From NCBI RefSeq assembly GCF_006717095.1, contig NZ_VFQE01000001.1, positions 620,001 through 684,000 on the forward strand: a stretch of DNA of 64,000 nucleotides. Reading direction: 5' to 3'. Origin of the DNA: Blastococcus colisei. GTDB lineage: Bacteria; Actinomycetota; Actinomycetes; Mycobacteriales; Geodermatophilaceae. Positions 42,371 to 51,703 of this stretch are shown here, piece by piece (the first letter of the stretch is position 1; each line of letters opens with the position of its first letter). A model generated the notes under the pieces. That model worked only from the letters and a program-made list of their open reading frames with translations, ran no database searches and was not told the origin of the DNA. The position numbers and the translations under genes were made by a program.

Positions 42371-42592
42371 TCAGGCGGGGGAGCCGTCGTCCCTTCGGGT
42401 GCGACGGTCCAGTTCCCGCAGGAACTCCGGGTCGTCGTCAGGGGCGAGCGGCCGGGTGGGCCGCTGCGGACGCGGGCCTCGCGGCGGACGCGGCGCGCGC
42501 AGGCCTCCACCCGGACGTCCGGGGGCCGCAGCCGCCCGCATGACCAGCACGACGACCGCCACAGCGATCACGAGAACCACCAGGAACACCAC
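42371..42592 (-). CDS. Small single-helix membrane protein, unknown
   Basis: 73 residues from GTG 42592, which has GAGGGGG six bases upstream; an in-frame ATG at 42613 is the alternative. It has one membrane helix at the very start (VVFLVVLVIAVAVVVLVMRA), then a Pro/Arg-rich linker and an acidic/basic tail (DDDPEFLRELDRRTRRDD). Two bases separate it from the preceding convergent gene. No family recognised. Confidence 0.65.
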   Translation of the reverse strand: MVFLVVLVIAVAVVVLVMRAAAAPGRPGGGLRAPRPPRGPRPQRPTRPLAPDDDPEFLRELDRRTRRDDGSPA

Positions 42593-42698
42593 GATTGACC
42601 CCCTCGTCGGCATCCAGCGTACGTCCGCGGCGATACTCGGTGCCGAACGGACGATTCCAGCAGGGCCGCGCCCGGGACGGAGCACCGCCATCGACGCC

Positions 42699-43127
42699 GT
42701 GGACCAGCAGCTGATCGACCTGCTGCGCGCCAACGGCCGCGCCAGCTACGCCGAGCTCGCCCGCCAGGTCGGCCTCTCCTCACCGGCGGTGCACGAGCGC
42801 GTCGGCAAGCTGGAGGCGGCCGGCGTCATCACCGGATACCGGGCCGTCGTGGACCCCGGCTCCGTGGGACTCGACGTGACCGCGCTGGTCAGCGTCATCG
42901 AGAGCGACATGGTGGACGACACCGGCGTCGAGGCGGCCATGCGCGAGGTCCCCGGCATCGAGGACTGCTGGCGTGTCGCCGGCAGCGAGGGCTACGTGCT
43001 GAAGGTCCGCGTGACCGACATCCCGGCACTCGAGGCCACCATCGATGCGTTGAACCGGATCAGGGGTGTGGCCCGCACCCGCACGACCGTCGTGCTCTCG
43101 ACCAAGTGGGAAGGCCGTCATGGCTGA
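42699..43127 (+). CDS. Lrp/AsnC family transcriptional regulator
   Basis: 142 residues from GTG 42699. The N-terminal helix-turn-helix is clear (LIDLLRANGRASYAELARQV, GLSSPAVHERVGKLEAAGVI), followed by the RAM/AsnC effector domain (ALVSVIESDMVDDTGVEAAM, RIRGVARTRTTVVLS). The start is uncertain: no good ribosome site is near, and the frame is open upstream to at least 42596. Targets and ligand unknown. It overlaps the next gene by eight bases. Confidence 0.85.
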   Translation: MDQQLIDLLRANGRASYAELARQVGLSSPAVHERVGKLEAAGVITGYRAVVDPGSVGLDVTALVSVIESDMVDDTGVEAAMREVPGIEDCWRVAGSEGYVLKVRVTDIPALEATIDALNRIRGVARTRTTVVLSTKWEGRHG

Positions 43128-43428
43128 CAGCAGCACCGTTCCTCCGAGCCCCTCAGGAGGCCCGGCGACGCCGCCGAAGATCCTGCCGTGGCTGCTCGTC
43201 TACACCGTCGGCCGGCTGGCCATCGCCGCTGCCCTGGTGCTGATCCTCTGGATGGTCGGTCTCGGCAGCTTCCCCGGCCTGCTGTTCGGGCTGCTGCTGT
43301 CCATGCCCGTGTCCTACCTGCTGCTGCGCCCCTCGCGCGACCGGCTCACCGAGGCCCTGGCCGCGCGCAGCGTCGCGCGCAAGGCCGCCAAGGACGACCT
43401 GCGCACCCGGCTGAGCGGTACGGAGTAG
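43120..43428 (+). CDS. DUF4229 membrane protein
   Basis: 102 residues. A Pro-rich start, then two membrane helices (LLVYTVGRLAIAAALVLILW and FPGLLFGLLLSMPVSYLLLR), then a basic helix (ARSVARKAAKDDLRTRLSG). This matches the DUF4229 family often found next to menA in actinobacteria. ATG 43120 overlaps the Lrp gene by eight bases, and the stop is one base from the convergent menA stop. Function unknown. Confidence 0.8.
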   Translation: MADSSTVPPSPSGGPATPPKILPWLLVYTVGRLAIAAALVLILWMVGLGSFPGLLFGLLLSMPVSYLLLRPSRDRLTEALAARSVARKAAKDDLRTRLSGTE

Positions 43429-43429
43429 G

Positions 43430-44302
43430 TCAGCTGCTCAAAGCGAGCCCCGCACCCAGTAGTACGCCGGTGGCGAGGGTCACCAGTCCGGTGCCCTGCA
43501 ACGCTCCGATGAGGGCGTGGCCCCGCGCTCCGGAGAGAACGGTACGTACCGGTGGAACGGAGAGCGGGGAGGCGACCAGGGCGAGCAGGACCCACGGTCG
43601 CCCGACCCCGACCGCGGCGACCACCGCGAAGACGACGACGAAGAGGCCGGCGAAAGTCAGCCGCGTGGCGCGGTCGCCGAGGAGCACCGCGAGGGTGCGC
43701 TTGCCGGCGACGGCGTCCCCGTCGATGTCGCGCAGGTTGTTCACCACCAGGATCGCCACGATCAGCAACCCGGTCGGCACCGCGACGGCGAATGCCAGTC
43801 CGGGCAGCGTGCCGGTCTGCACGTAGGTGGTGCCGACCACGGCGACCGGACCGAAGAAGACGAAGACGAAGACCTCGCCCAGCGCGCGGTAGCCGTAGGG
43901 GAGCGGCCCGCCGGTGTAGGTCCAGGCCGCGGCGATGCAGACCGCGCCGACGGCGACGAGCCACCAGCTCGACAGGGCGGCCAGCGCAAGGCCGGCCACG
44001 CCCGCGACCGCGAAGGCCAGGAGCGCCGCCACGAGCACCTGCCGCGGCGCGGCCGCCCCGGAGCCGACCAGCCGCATCGGTCCCACCCGGTCGGCGTCGG
44101 TGCCGCGCGTGCCGTCGGAGTAGTCGTTGGCGTAGTTGACCGCGACCTGCAGGGCGAGCGCGACCACCAGGGCCAGGAGCGCGGCCCCGAGGTCGAACCC
44201 GTCCAGGGCGGCGGCCGTGCCGGTGCCGACGAGCACGGGGGCGACCGCGGCCGGGAGGGTCCGCGGCCGGGCGCCGGCGATCCACTGGGCGGGGGTTGCC
44301 AC
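43430..44302 (-). CDS. menA: 1,4-dihydroxy-2-naphthoate polyprenyltransferase
   Basis: 290 residues, UbiA superfamily with about eight or nine helices. It attaches the polyprenyl chain to DHNA, giving demethylmenaquinone. First Asp-rich motif NDYSDG at residues 59-64; the second is in NNLRDIDGDAVAGKRTLAV. GTG 44302 directly abuts the menE stop (TGAGTG), so menE-menA form a pair on the minus strand. The product is methylated by the ubiE product at 49.4 kb. Confidence 0.95.
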   Translation of the reverse strand: MATPAQWIAGARPRTLPAAVAPVLVGTGTAAALDGFDLGAALLALVVALALQVAVNYANDYSDGTRGTDADRVGPMRLVGSGAAAPRQVLVAALLAFAVAGVAGLALAALSSWWLVAVGAVCIAAAWTYTGGPLPYGYRALGEVFVFVFFGPVAVVGTTYVQTGTLPGLAFAVAVPTGLLIVAILVVNNLRDIDGDAVAGKRTLAVLLGDRATRLTFAGLFVVVFAVVAAVGVGRPWVLLALVASPLSVPPVRTVLSGARGHALIGALQGTGLVTLATGVLLGAGLALSS

Positions 44303-45442
44303 TCAGACCTCCTGGGTCAGCGCCGCGACCGCGCGGCGGTCGGGCTTGCCGGTGTGCAGGAGCGGCAGCGCGTCGAGGACGTGCAGTTGCCGGGGGGCGG
44401 CGGGTCCGCCGAGGCGGGCCGCGACCCACTCGCGCAGCGCCGGCAGGTCGGGCGTGGCGCCGGGCGCCGGCACGACGGCGGCGACGACGCGCTGACCCCA
44501 GGTGGGATCGGCCCGGCCGAAGACCACGGCGTCGGCCACGGCCGGGTGCTCGCGCAGGGCGGCCTCCACCGCGGCCGGGGCGACGTTGACGCCGCCGGAG
44601 ACCACCACGTCGTCGAGACGGCCGGTGACGCTCAGCCGGCCGTCCGCGTCGAACGTGCCGGCGTCGCGGGTGCGGAACCAGCCGCCGGCGAAGGCGTCGT
44701 CCGTGGCGGCCGGGTCCAGCCGGTAGCCGAGCGCGAGGGTGGGGCCGGTCAGCTCTATGCCCCCACCGCCGGGTCCTGCGGGCCCGTCGGTCACCCGCAC
44801 CCGGACGCCGTCCAGGGGCTGCCCGTCGTACACGCAGCCGCCCGCCGTCTCGGTCATGCCGTAGGTGGTGACCACGGCGATGCCCGTGTCCCGCGCCTGT
44901 CCGAGCAGGGCGGCATCGGTGGCCGCCCCGCCGACGAGGACGGCGTCGAAGGCGCGCAGCGCGGCGGGTTCCTCGGCCAGCCAGCGGCGGAGCTGGGTGG
45001 GCACCAGGGAGGTGTAGCGGCGTCCGACGGGCAGGCGGGCCACCGCGGCGGACAGCGGCTCGTCCTTGGCGAGGACCTCGGGCACGCTGCCGGAGAGCGC
45101 GCTGCGGCAGAGCACCTGCAGCCCGGCGATCGCCGACACCGGCAGCGCGAGCAGCCAGCTCCCCGGCCCGCCGAGGCGGGCGTGCGTCGCCGAGGCCGAG
45201 GCCTCGAGCGCTGCCGCCGACAGCAGCACCGCACGGCCGCTGCCGGTCGAGCCCGAGGTGACGACGACGAGGTCGGCGCCGGGCTCCAAGGGCTCTTCGG
45301 GCCGCAGCGCGGCGCGGGCGGCGGCGGCGACCGCGGGCGGACCGTCAGGGAGGACGGCGAGGGGCGCGGTGCCGGCGAGCGCGGCCCGCACCGCGTCGGG
45401 GGAGAGCTCGGCCGCGGGCACGACGGTGAGGTGCCTGGCCAC
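44303..45442 (-). CDS. menE: O-succinylbenzoate-CoA ligase
   Basis: 379 residues, a short ANL enzyme typical of actinobacterial MenE. The ATP loop VVTSGSTGSGRAVLLS, VVTTYGMTETAGGCVYDGQP, TRDAGTFDADGRLSVTGRLD and the C-terminal lysine in LLHTGKPDRRAV are present. It makes OSB-CoA for the naphthoate ring closure. GTG 45442 is preceded by TAGGCT (45456-45451) at eight bases. It is divergent from menC with 41 bases between starts. No menB is in the window. Confidence 0.93.
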   Translation of the reverse strand: MARHLTVVPAAELSPDAVRAALAGTAPLAVLPDGPPAVAAAARAALRPEEPLEPGADLVVVTSGSTGSGRAVLLSAAALEASASATHARLGGPGSWLLALPVSAIAGLQVLCRSALSGSVPEVLAKDEPLSAAVARLPVGRRYTSLVPTQLRRWLAEEPAALRAFDAVLVGGAATDAALLGQARDTGIAVVTTYGMTETAGGCVYDGQPLDGVRVRVTDGPAGPGGGGIELTGPTLALGYRLDPAATDDAFAGGWFRTRDAGTFDADGRLSVTGRLDDVVVSGGVNVAPAAVEAALREHPAVADAVVFGRADPTWGQRVVAAVVPAPGATPDLPALREWVAARLGGPAAPRQLHVLDALPLLHTGKPDRRAVAALTQEV

Positions 45443-45483
45443 GACACGGGAGCCTACGTTCGCGCCGAACTAGGCTGACCACC

Positions 45484-46410
45484 GTGATCACGGCCGTGTA
45501 CCGGGTGCCGCTGCGCACCCGCTTCCGCGGCATCGACGTCCGCGACGGCGTGCTCCTGCGAGGCCCGGCGGGATGGGGCGAGTTCTCCCCGTTCTGGGAC
45601 TACGACGTCGAGGAGAGCCGCCGGTGGTGGGCGTCGGCCGTCGAGGCGGCGACGCAGGGCTGGCCGGCGCCGGTGCGCACCTCGGTGCCGGTGAACGTCA
45701 CCGTGCCGGCGGTCGACGCCGAGCGCGCGCACGCGATCGTCGCCGCCTCCGGCTGCCGGACGGCCAAGGTGAAGGTGGCCGAGCCGGGTCAGTCGGCGGC
45801 CGACGACCTCGCGCGGGTGGAGGCGGTCCGGGACGCCCTCGGGCCGGCCGGTGCGATCCGGGTCGACGCCAACGCCGCCTGGGACGTCGACACCGCGGTC
45901 ACCCGCATCCCCGAGCTGGACCGCCTCGTGGGCCTCGAGTACGTCGAGCAGCCGTGCGCGACGCTCGAGGAGCTCGTCGCGCTGCGGCGCAGGATCGCCG
46001 TGCCGATCGCGGCCGACGAGGTCGTGCGCCGATCGGCCGACCCGCTGCGCGTGGACCTGCGCGAGGCCTGCGACGTCGTCGTCCTCAAGGTGCAGCCGCT
46101 CGGCGGGGTGCGGGCGGCGCTGCGCGTCGCCGAGGCGCACGGCCTGCCGTGCGTCGTGTCGTCGGCGCTGGAGTCGTCGGTCGGCATCGCCGCCGGGGTC
46201 GCGTTGGCGGCCGCGCTGCCGGAGCTCCCGTTCGCGTGCGGCCTGGCCACCGTCGCGTTGTTCACCGACGACGTCACGTCGTCGCCCCTGCTGCCGGTCG
46301 ACGGCGCGCTGCCGGTGGTGCGCCCCGAGCCCGACCGGCTGTCCTGCGTCGCCGCCGACGAGGACACCGACGCCCGCTGGCGCGCGCGGCTCGACGCGGT
46401 GCGCGCGTGA
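45484..46410 (+). CDS. menC: O-succinylbenzoate synthase
   Basis: 308 residues, enolase superfamily. It dehydrates SHCHC to o-succinylbenzoate. Catalytic set seen: TAKVKVAE (Lys pair), RVDANAAWD (metal Asp), YVEQPC (metal Glu), AADEVVR (metal Asp) and VVLKVQPLGG (second Lys). GTG 45484 follows TAGGCT (45471-45476) by seven bases (leaderless). The stop overlaps menD (GTGA). Confidence 0.95.
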   Translation: MITAVYRVPLRTRFRGIDVRDGVLLRGPAGWGEFSPFWDYDVEESRRWWASAVEAATQGWPAPVRTSVPVNVTVPAVDAERAHAIVAASGCRTAKVKVAEPGQSAADDLARVEAVRDALGPAGAIRVDANAAWDVDTAVTRIPELDRLVGLEYVEQPCATLEELVALRRRIAVPIAADEVVRRSADPLRVDLREACDVVVLKVQPLGGVRAALRVAEAHGLPCVVSSALESSVGIAAGVALAAALPELPFACGLATVALFTDDVTSSPLLPVDGALPVVRPEPDRLSCVAADEDTDARWRARLDAVRA

Positions 46411-48092
46411 ACCCGGCCACCGCGTTCGCCCGCGTGCTGGTGGACGAGCTCGTCCGGGGCGGCGTCACCGACGCCGTCCTGGCGCCCGGCTCGCGGTCGG
46501 CTCCCGTCGCACTGGCCCTGGCGGCCGCCGAGCGCGACGACCGGTTGCGCCTGCACGTGCGCATCGACGAGCGGACGGCGGCCTTCCTCGCCCTCGGCCT
46601 GGCCAGGGCCTCGGGCCGGCCGGTGCCGGTGCTGACCACGTCGGGGACGGCGGCCGCCCACCTGCATGCAGCTGTCCTGGAGGCCGACGCCGGCGGGGTG
46701 CCGCTGCTGGCGCTCACCGCTGACCGGCCGCCGGAACTGCGGGCGACCGGCGCCAACCAGACGATCGAGCAGGCCGCCCTCTACGGCGGCGCGGTCCGCT
46801 GGGCGGCCGACGTCGGCGTCCCCGAGGTGGGCCGGGAAGCGGAGCAGAACCGGTACTGGCGGTCGCTGGTCGCCAAGGCGCTGCTCACCGCCGCCGGTGC
46901 GCTGTCGGGCGACCCGGGGCCGGTGCACCTGAACCTCGCGCTGCGCGAGCCGCTGCTCCCCGACGACGACGGCGAGCTCACCGGCCGCTGGGCGGGGCGG
47001 CCGGACGGTGCTCCGTGGACGGCGGCCGGCCCGCCGGCATCGACCGAGCGGCGGGCGTCTTCGGGCCCGTCCCGCACCCTGGTCGTGGCCGGCGACTGCG
47101 CGCCGGCACTCGGCCGAGCCGCCGCAGAGCTCGCGGACGCGTGCCGGTGGCCGGTGATCGGGGAGCCGTCGAGCGGGACGTGGTCGTCCGAGGGCGTCGT
47201 GCGCGGTGGCGCCCTCCTGCTCGGCGTCCCCGGCTGGCTGGACCGGCACCGGCCCGAGCGGGTGCTCGTGGTGGGGCGGCCCACCCTGTCGCGGCCGGTC
47301 TCCGCGCTGCTCGCCGATCCCGCCATCCGGGTCGAGACGGTCGCGGCGGCGCCGCGCTGGGCCGACGCGGCCCGGTCCAGCGGACACGTGTCGACCGGGC
47401 TGCCGGTGGCCGGCGGTGCGATCGCGGAGGGATGGCGCGCGTCCTGGTCGTCGGCCGCTGCGGCGGTCGGCTCCTCGGTGGACGTGGTGCTGGACGAGGC
47501 TCCCGGCCTCACGGCCGCGCGGCTCGCCCGCGACGTGGTCGCCGCGCTTCCGTCCGGTGCGCTGCTGGTGCTCGGGTCCTCGACGCCGGTGCGCGACGTC
47601 GACCGGCTGGCGGTACCGCGCGCCGACCTGACGGTCCTCGCCAACCGCGGGGTCGCCGGTATCGACGGGACGATCTCGACCTCGGTCGGTGCGGCGTCCG
47701 TGCACGAGGGGCCGGCGTTCGCGCTGATGGGCGACCTGACGTTCCTGCACGACCTGACCGGGATGCTCCTCGGTGAGGGGGAGCCGGCGCCGGACCTCAC
47801 CGTCGTCGTCCCCGACAACGACGGCGGCGGGATCTTCGCCCAGCTGGAGCCCGGGGAGGACCGGCACGCGCGCGACTACCGCCGGGTGTTCGGCACGCCG
47901 CACGGCCGTGACCTGGTCGCGGTCGCACAGGCGCTCGGGTGGGCCGCGACGCGGGTGAGCTCGGCCGACGAGCTGCCGGCCGCGCTGGCGCTCGGCGGGC
48001 CGCGGGTCGTCGTCGTGCGCACGGACCAGCGGGCCGAGGCGGCCCTGGCCGTCGAGCTGCGCGCCGCCGCGACCGCGGCGCTCCGCGGCTGA
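46407..48092 (+). CDS. menD: SEPHCHC synthase MenD (ThDP-dependent)
   Basis: 561 residues. MenD adds the succinic semialdehyde unit from 2-oxoglutarate to isochorismate. Seen: VLAPGSRSAPVALAL at the start, TSGTAAAHLHAAVLEA, LTADRPPELRATGANQTIEQ, NRGVAGIDGTISTSVGAA, LMGDLTFLHDLTGM (ThDP/metal region) and VVPDNDGGGIFAQLE. GTG 46407 overlaps the menC stop. It ends 13 bases from the convergent menF stop. Confidence 0.95.
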   Translation: MNPATAFARVLVDELVRGGVTDAVLAPGSRSAPVALALAAAERDDRLRLHVRIDERTAAFLALGLARASGRPVPVLTTSGTAAAHLHAAVLEADAGGVPLLALTADRPPELRATGANQTIEQAALYGGAVRWAADVGVPEVGREAEQNRYWRSLVAKALLTAAGALSGDPGPVHLNLALREPLLPDDDGELTGRWAGRPDGAPWTAAGPPASTERRASSGPSRTLVVAGDCAPALGRAAAELADACRWPVIGEPSSGTWSSEGVVRGGALLLGVPGWLDRHRPERVLVVGRPTLSRPVSALLADPAIRVETVAAAPRWADAARSSGHVSTGLPVAGGAIAEGWRASWSSAAAAVGSSVDVVLDEAPGLTAARLARDVVAALPSGALLVLGSSTPVRDVDRLAVPRADLTVLANRGVAGIDGTISTSVGAASVHEGPAFALMGDLTFLHDLTGMLLGEGEPAPDLTVVVPDNDGGGIFAQLEPGEDRHARDYRRVFGTPHGRDLVAVAQALGWAATRVSSADELPAALALGGPRVVVVRTDQRAEAALAVELRAAATAALRG

Positions 48093-48105
48093 CGCTACCG
48101 ACCCG

Positions 48106-49371
48106 TCAGCCTTCGAGCGCGGCCTGGAAGGCGGCGAACTTCGACTGGGTCTCGGCCAGCTCGGCGGCCGGGTCGGAGCCGGCGACGATGCCGCACCCGG
48201 CGAACAACCGGGCGCTGTCCTCGCCGACCAGCTGGGCGCAGCGCAGGGCCAGCCCGAACTCACCGTCGCCCCGGGAGTCGAGCCAGCCGACCGGCCCGGC
48301 GTAACGGTCGCGGTCCATGCCCTCGAGCTCGGCGATGACGTCCGCGGCGTCCGGCGTCGGGGTGCCGCACACGGCGGCCGTGGGGTGCACCGCGCCGACG
48401 AGCTCCAGCAGGCCGGCCCGGCCGCGCGCGCCGGTGCGGCGCTGCGTCCCGGTCACGTCGCTGGCCAGGTGTCGCACGTTGGCGAGGGTGAGCAGGTCGG
48501 GCTCCTCGGGGGCGTCCAGCGCCGCGCAGTAGGGCTCGAGGGCGCGAACCAGGGAGTCGACGGCGAGCGCGTGCTCGGCCCGGTCCTTGGCGGAGCCGAT
48601 CAGCGCCGCGGCCAGCCGCTCGTCGTCGGCACCCGCCCCGCGCGGGGCGGTGCCGGCCAGCACCCGGGCGGAGAGCTCCCGGCCGCTGCGGCGCAGCAGG
48701 AGCTCGGGGGTCGCACCCAGCAACCCGTCGACGGCGAACGTCCAGCAGTCGGGGAATCGGGCCGCCAGGCGGCGCAGCAGGCGCCGTGGGTCGAGCGGGA
48801 CGTCGGCGGAGACCAGCAGGTCGCGGGCGAGCACGACCTTCTGCAGCTCCCCGGCGTCGATGCGCGTCACGGCCTCGGCGACGGCCGCGCACCAGGTGGC
48901 CGGGTCGAGGGCGCCGTCGGCGTAGCGCAGCCGCGGCGGGGGGCCGTCGTCGAGCGCCTCGGGATGGAGGACGTTGCGCGGATCGACGTCGCCCACCGTG
49001 GTCAGCCAGGCGACGCCGTCCCGCCGGCCGAGGACGACCTGCGGGACGACGAAGACCGACGTCCCGGCGGCGGGGTCGAACGCGATGCTGGCGAACAGCA
49101 CGGGACCGGAACCCGCCACGTCGAGCTCGTCGTCGGTGTCCAGGCCGTCGGTGTACGCCGTCCACCAGGCGGCGGCCTCCTCCAGCGCCCGCGGCCCGCT
49201 GACCTCCAGCCGGGCCGCCTCCCCACAGCCGACCAGACCCTCGCCACGGCGCACCCACGACAGGGCGCCCTCGACCGGCAGCCGGTCGAGCAGCTCGCCG
49301 GTGGCCTCCGTTCGGACCGTCGTCACCGTGCACGCGGCGGCTGCCGGGGAGGTCAGGGCGGCCGCGGTCAC
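48106..49371 (-). CDS. menF: Isochorismate synthase
   Basis: 421 residues, chorismate-utilising (MenF/EntC) fold. Core motifs near the C-terminus: [53 protein letters not shown] and [19 protein letters not shown]. In the men neighbourhood it should feed MenD; an isochorismate role in siderophore synthesis is less likely, as no siderophore genes are near. GTG 49371 follows TAGGCT (49383-49378) by six bases. Divergent from ubiE. Confidence 0.92.
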   Translation of the reverse strand: MTAAALTSPAAAACTVTTVRTEATGELLDRLPVEGALSWVRRGEGLVGCGEAARLEVSGPRALEEAAAWWTAYTDGLDTDDELDVAGSGPVLFASIAFDPAAGTSVFVVPQVVLGRRDGVAWLTTVGDVDPRNVLHPEALDDGPPPRLRYADGALDPATWCAAVAEAVTRIDAGELQKVVLARDLLVSADVPLDPRRLLRRLAARFPDCWTFAVDGLLGATPELLLRRSGRELSARVLAGTAPRGAGADDERLAAALIGSAKDRAEHALAVDSLVRALEPYCAALDAPEEPDLLTLANVRHLASDVTGTQRRTGARGRAGLLELVGAVHPTAAVCGTPTPDAADVIAELEGMDRDRYAGPVGWLDSRGDGEFGLALRCAQLVGEDSARLFAGCGIVAGSDPAAELAETQSKFAAFQAALEG

Positions 49372-49377
49372 TTCACC

Positions 49378-49399
49378 AGCCTAAGAGCCTCTGTAGCGT
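49378..49399. promoter_or_regulatory. Back-to-back leaderless promoters for menF and ubiE
   Basis: TAGGCT on the minus strand (49383-49378) is six bases before the menF GTG. TAGCGT on the plus strand (49394-49399) is seven bases before the ubiE GTG. The two hexamers are ten bases apart within a 35-base gap, so the genes share one compact divergent control site. Confidence 0.55.
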
Positions 49400-49406
49400 C
49401 GGCGCC

Positions 49407-50126
49407 GTGGGAGACCGGCGAGAGAACGCACACACCCCGGGCGTCCGCGCGGGGCTGGACAAGCGGCCCGCCGACGTCGCCGCCATGTTCGACCGCGTCG
49501 CGCGCCGCTACGACGTCACGAACACCGTCCTCTCCGCCGGTCTCGACGCCTCGTGGCGCCGGGCGACGCGGGAGGCGCTGGGCGCGCGCCCCGGCCAGAC
49601 CGTCCTCGACGTCGCCGCGGGGACGGCGGTGTCCACGGTTGAGCTGGCCGCCGGTGGGGTCACCGCGATCGCGTGCGACTTCTCCCAGGGCATGCTCCGC
49701 GCCGGCGCCTCGCGGCCGGTGCCGAAGGTCGCCGGGGACGCGATGGCGCTGCCGCTCGCCGACGAGAGCGTCGACGGCGTCGTCATCTCCTTCGGCCTGC
49801 GCAACGTGGCCGATCCCGACGCCGCCTTGCGCGAGTTCCGCCGGGTGACGCGGCCGGGCGGCGCGCTGGTGGTCTGCGAGTTCTCCTCGCCCACCTGGGC
49901 GCCGTTCCGCACCGTCTACACCGAGTACCTGATGAAGGCCCTGCCGCGGATCGCCCGTGCGGTGTCGAGCAACCCGGAGGCCTACGTCTACCTGGCGGAG
50001 TCGATCCGCGCCTGGCCCGCCCAGGCGGAGCTTGCGGCCCGCGTGCAGGAGGCCGGCTGGGGCGACGTCGCCTGGCACGACCTGACCGGCGGCATCGTCG
50101 CGCTGCACCGCGCCCGCCGGGTCTGA
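49407..50126 (+). CDS. ubiE: Demethylmenaquinone methyltransferase
   Basis: 239 residues, UbiE/MenG family. It methylates demethylmenaquinone to menaquinone with SAM. Signatures: [20 protein letters not shown], motif [37 protein letters not shown], and [23 protein letters not shown] 49407 is placed by the -10-like hexamer seven bases upstream. The family signature starts at residue 24, so the first residues are free. It is the last menaquinone gene in the window. Confidence 0.95.
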   Translation: MGDRRENAHTPGVRAGLDKRPADVAAMFDRVARRYDVTNTVLSAGLDASWRRATREALGARPGQTVLDVAAGTAVSTVELAAGGVTAIACDFSQGMLRAGASRPVPKVAGDAMALPLADESVDGVVISFGLRNVADPDAALREFRRVTRPGGALVVCEFSSPTWAPFRTVYTEYLMKALPRIARAVSSNPEAYVYLAESIRAWPAQAELAARVQEAGWGDVAWHDLTGGIVALHRARRV

Positions 50127-50146
50127 GTCGCGAGAATGTCAGACCC

Positions 50147-50160
50147 CGAACGTATGTTCG
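50147..50160 (+). promoter_or_regulatory. LexA-type SOS box over a leaderless promoter
   Basis: CGAACGTATGTTCG is a perfect CGAAC-N4-GTTCG palindrome. It contains the -10-like TATGTT (50153-50158), which lies six bases before ATG 50165. LexA bound here would shut the promoter directly. Same logic as the site at 4526-4539. Confidence 0.82.
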
Positions 50161-50164
50161 ACTC

Positions 50165-51667
50165 ATGATCAGCACCGAGCTCTACCGCAGCCCGCTGGAG
50201 GGGCTGCTGGTCGACCGGCTGCTCGAGGAGCGGCCGGCGGTGACGCGCCTGCCGGTGGAGGTTCTGTCGGCGGAGCAGGCTGCGGCGGAGCTGCAGCGGC
50301 TCCAGGCACGGAAGGCGATGGATGCCGCCTACGAGGCGGAGTTGGTGATGGCGCTGGCCGGCGAGCGGCCGGATACCGATGATCCGCCGCCGGGGCATCC
50401 GGGGGCGCGGCGCCGCGGCATGGGCTCGCCGGTGCCCGGGACGAGCGAGTTCCTGTCCGACGAGCTGGCGCTGGTGCTGAACACCTCCCGGGTGTTTGCC
50501 GCGGCGGTGCTCACCGACGCCTGGCTGCTGACCGAGCGGATGCCGGCGGTGCACGCCGCGCGCGTGGCAGGGGAGCTGGACCCGTATCGGGCGCGGCTGT
50601 TCGCCGACGTCCTGGGTCCGGCCAGCGACGAGGTGATCGCCGCGGTGGTGCCGGCCGTGCTGCCGGAAGCCGCCCGGTTGTCGGCGGGCCGGCTGCGCCG
50701 GCGGCTGATCGCCGCGGCGGTCGCGGCGGACGAGGAGTTCGCCGAGCAGCGGCGGATCGAGGCGCAGCGGCGGGCCGAGGTGCGGGTCCGCCCGACGGCC
50801 GACGGAATGTCGGTGCTGTCCAGTGAGGTGCCCTCGCCGATCGCCGGGGCGATGTGGTCGGCGATCGACGCGGCCGCGCAGCTGGCCCGCACGGCCGGTG
50901 ATGACCGGCCGATCGGGGTGCTCCGGGCCGAGGCGCACGCGGCGATGGTGCTGCGGCCCGACGGTGGGGCGGAGCCTGGGTTCACCGCCCACGTCACCGT
51001 GCTGGCCCCGCTGCCCGCACTGTGCCCCGGCAGTGCCGGCGCGGTGGACGCCGAGCTGGGCCCGGCGGTGGACGGTAGCCCGATCACCGCCGCGCACCTG
51101 CGCGAGTTGCTCGCCGAGCTGAACGCGCTCGGGGTGCGGGCCCCTGCCGGTGGCAGCCTGACGCTGGCGGTCACCGGCGCCGACGGGGCGCTGCTGGCCA
51201 CCACCACACCCGGAGAACTGGCGCGGCTGGCCGCCCGCGGCTGCCCGGCCCACGGTGGCCCGGAGGCGCGGTGTGACTGCCCGGTGCTCACCGCGCCGGC
51301 CGACGTCGCGGGCTACCAGCATTCGGCCGCGCAGGACCGGTTCCTCGAGGTCCGGGACCGGACCTGCCGGCAGCCCGGCTGCGCCCAGCCCGCTGGGCGC
51401 ACCGACGCCGACCACGTGCTGGCCTACGACTGCGGCGGCCGGACCGGCTGCGACAACCTGTGCTGCCTGTGCCGCACCCACCACCGGCTGAAGACCTTCG
51501 CCCGGAACTGGCGCTACGAACTGCTTCCGGACGGGACGCTGCGGGTCACCACGCCGAGCGGGATCACCCGCATCACGCGGCCGCCGGGCCTGAGGGAGCC
51601 GTTCGAGCAGCGGGCGCTGCCGGCGCCACCGCCGGTCGACCGGCCGGACGAGCCGCCGCCGTTCTAG
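50165..51667 (+). CDS. HNH endonuclease, DUF222 / 13E12 repeat family (short form)
   Basis: 500 residues. The DUF222 helical region fills the first three quarters, and the C-terminal HNH nuclease with zinc cysteines reads RTCRQPGCAQPAGRTDADHV and GCDNLCCLCRTHHRLK. It lacks the acidic low-complexity insert of the copy at 2280-4532, and the two genes face opposite directions. ATG 50165 is six bases after TATGTT inside the SOS box. Members of this family are LexA-controlled in M. tuberculosis (recalled); their substrate and purpose are not established. Confidence 0.9.
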   Translation: MISTELYRSPLEGLLVDRLLEERPAVTRLPVEVLSAEQAAAELQRLQARKAMDAAYEAELVMALAGERPDTDDPPPGHPGARRRGMGSPVPGTSEFLSDELALVLNTSRVFAAAVLTDAWLLTERMPAVHAARVAGELDPYRARLFADVLGPASDEVIAAVVPAVLPEAARLSAGRLRRRLIAAAVAADEEFAEQRRIEAQRRAEVRVRPTADGMSVLSSEVPSPIAGAMWSAIDAAAQLARTAGDDRPIGVLRAEAHAAMVLRPDGGAEPGFTAHVTVLAPLPALCPGSAGAVDAELGPAVDGSPITAAHLRELLAELNALGVRAPAGGSLTLAVTGADGALLATTTPGELARLAARGCPAHGGPEARCDCPVLTAPADVAGYQHSAAQDRFLEVRDRTCRQPGCAQPAGRTDADHVLAYDCGGRTGCDNLCCLCRTHHRLKTFARNWRYELLPDGTLRVTTPSGITRITRPPGLREPFEQRALPAPPPVDRPDEPPPF

Positions 51668-51703
51668 TGCCTCGCCGGGTTCTCTCTCGCCAGCGTCCGA
51701 CAG

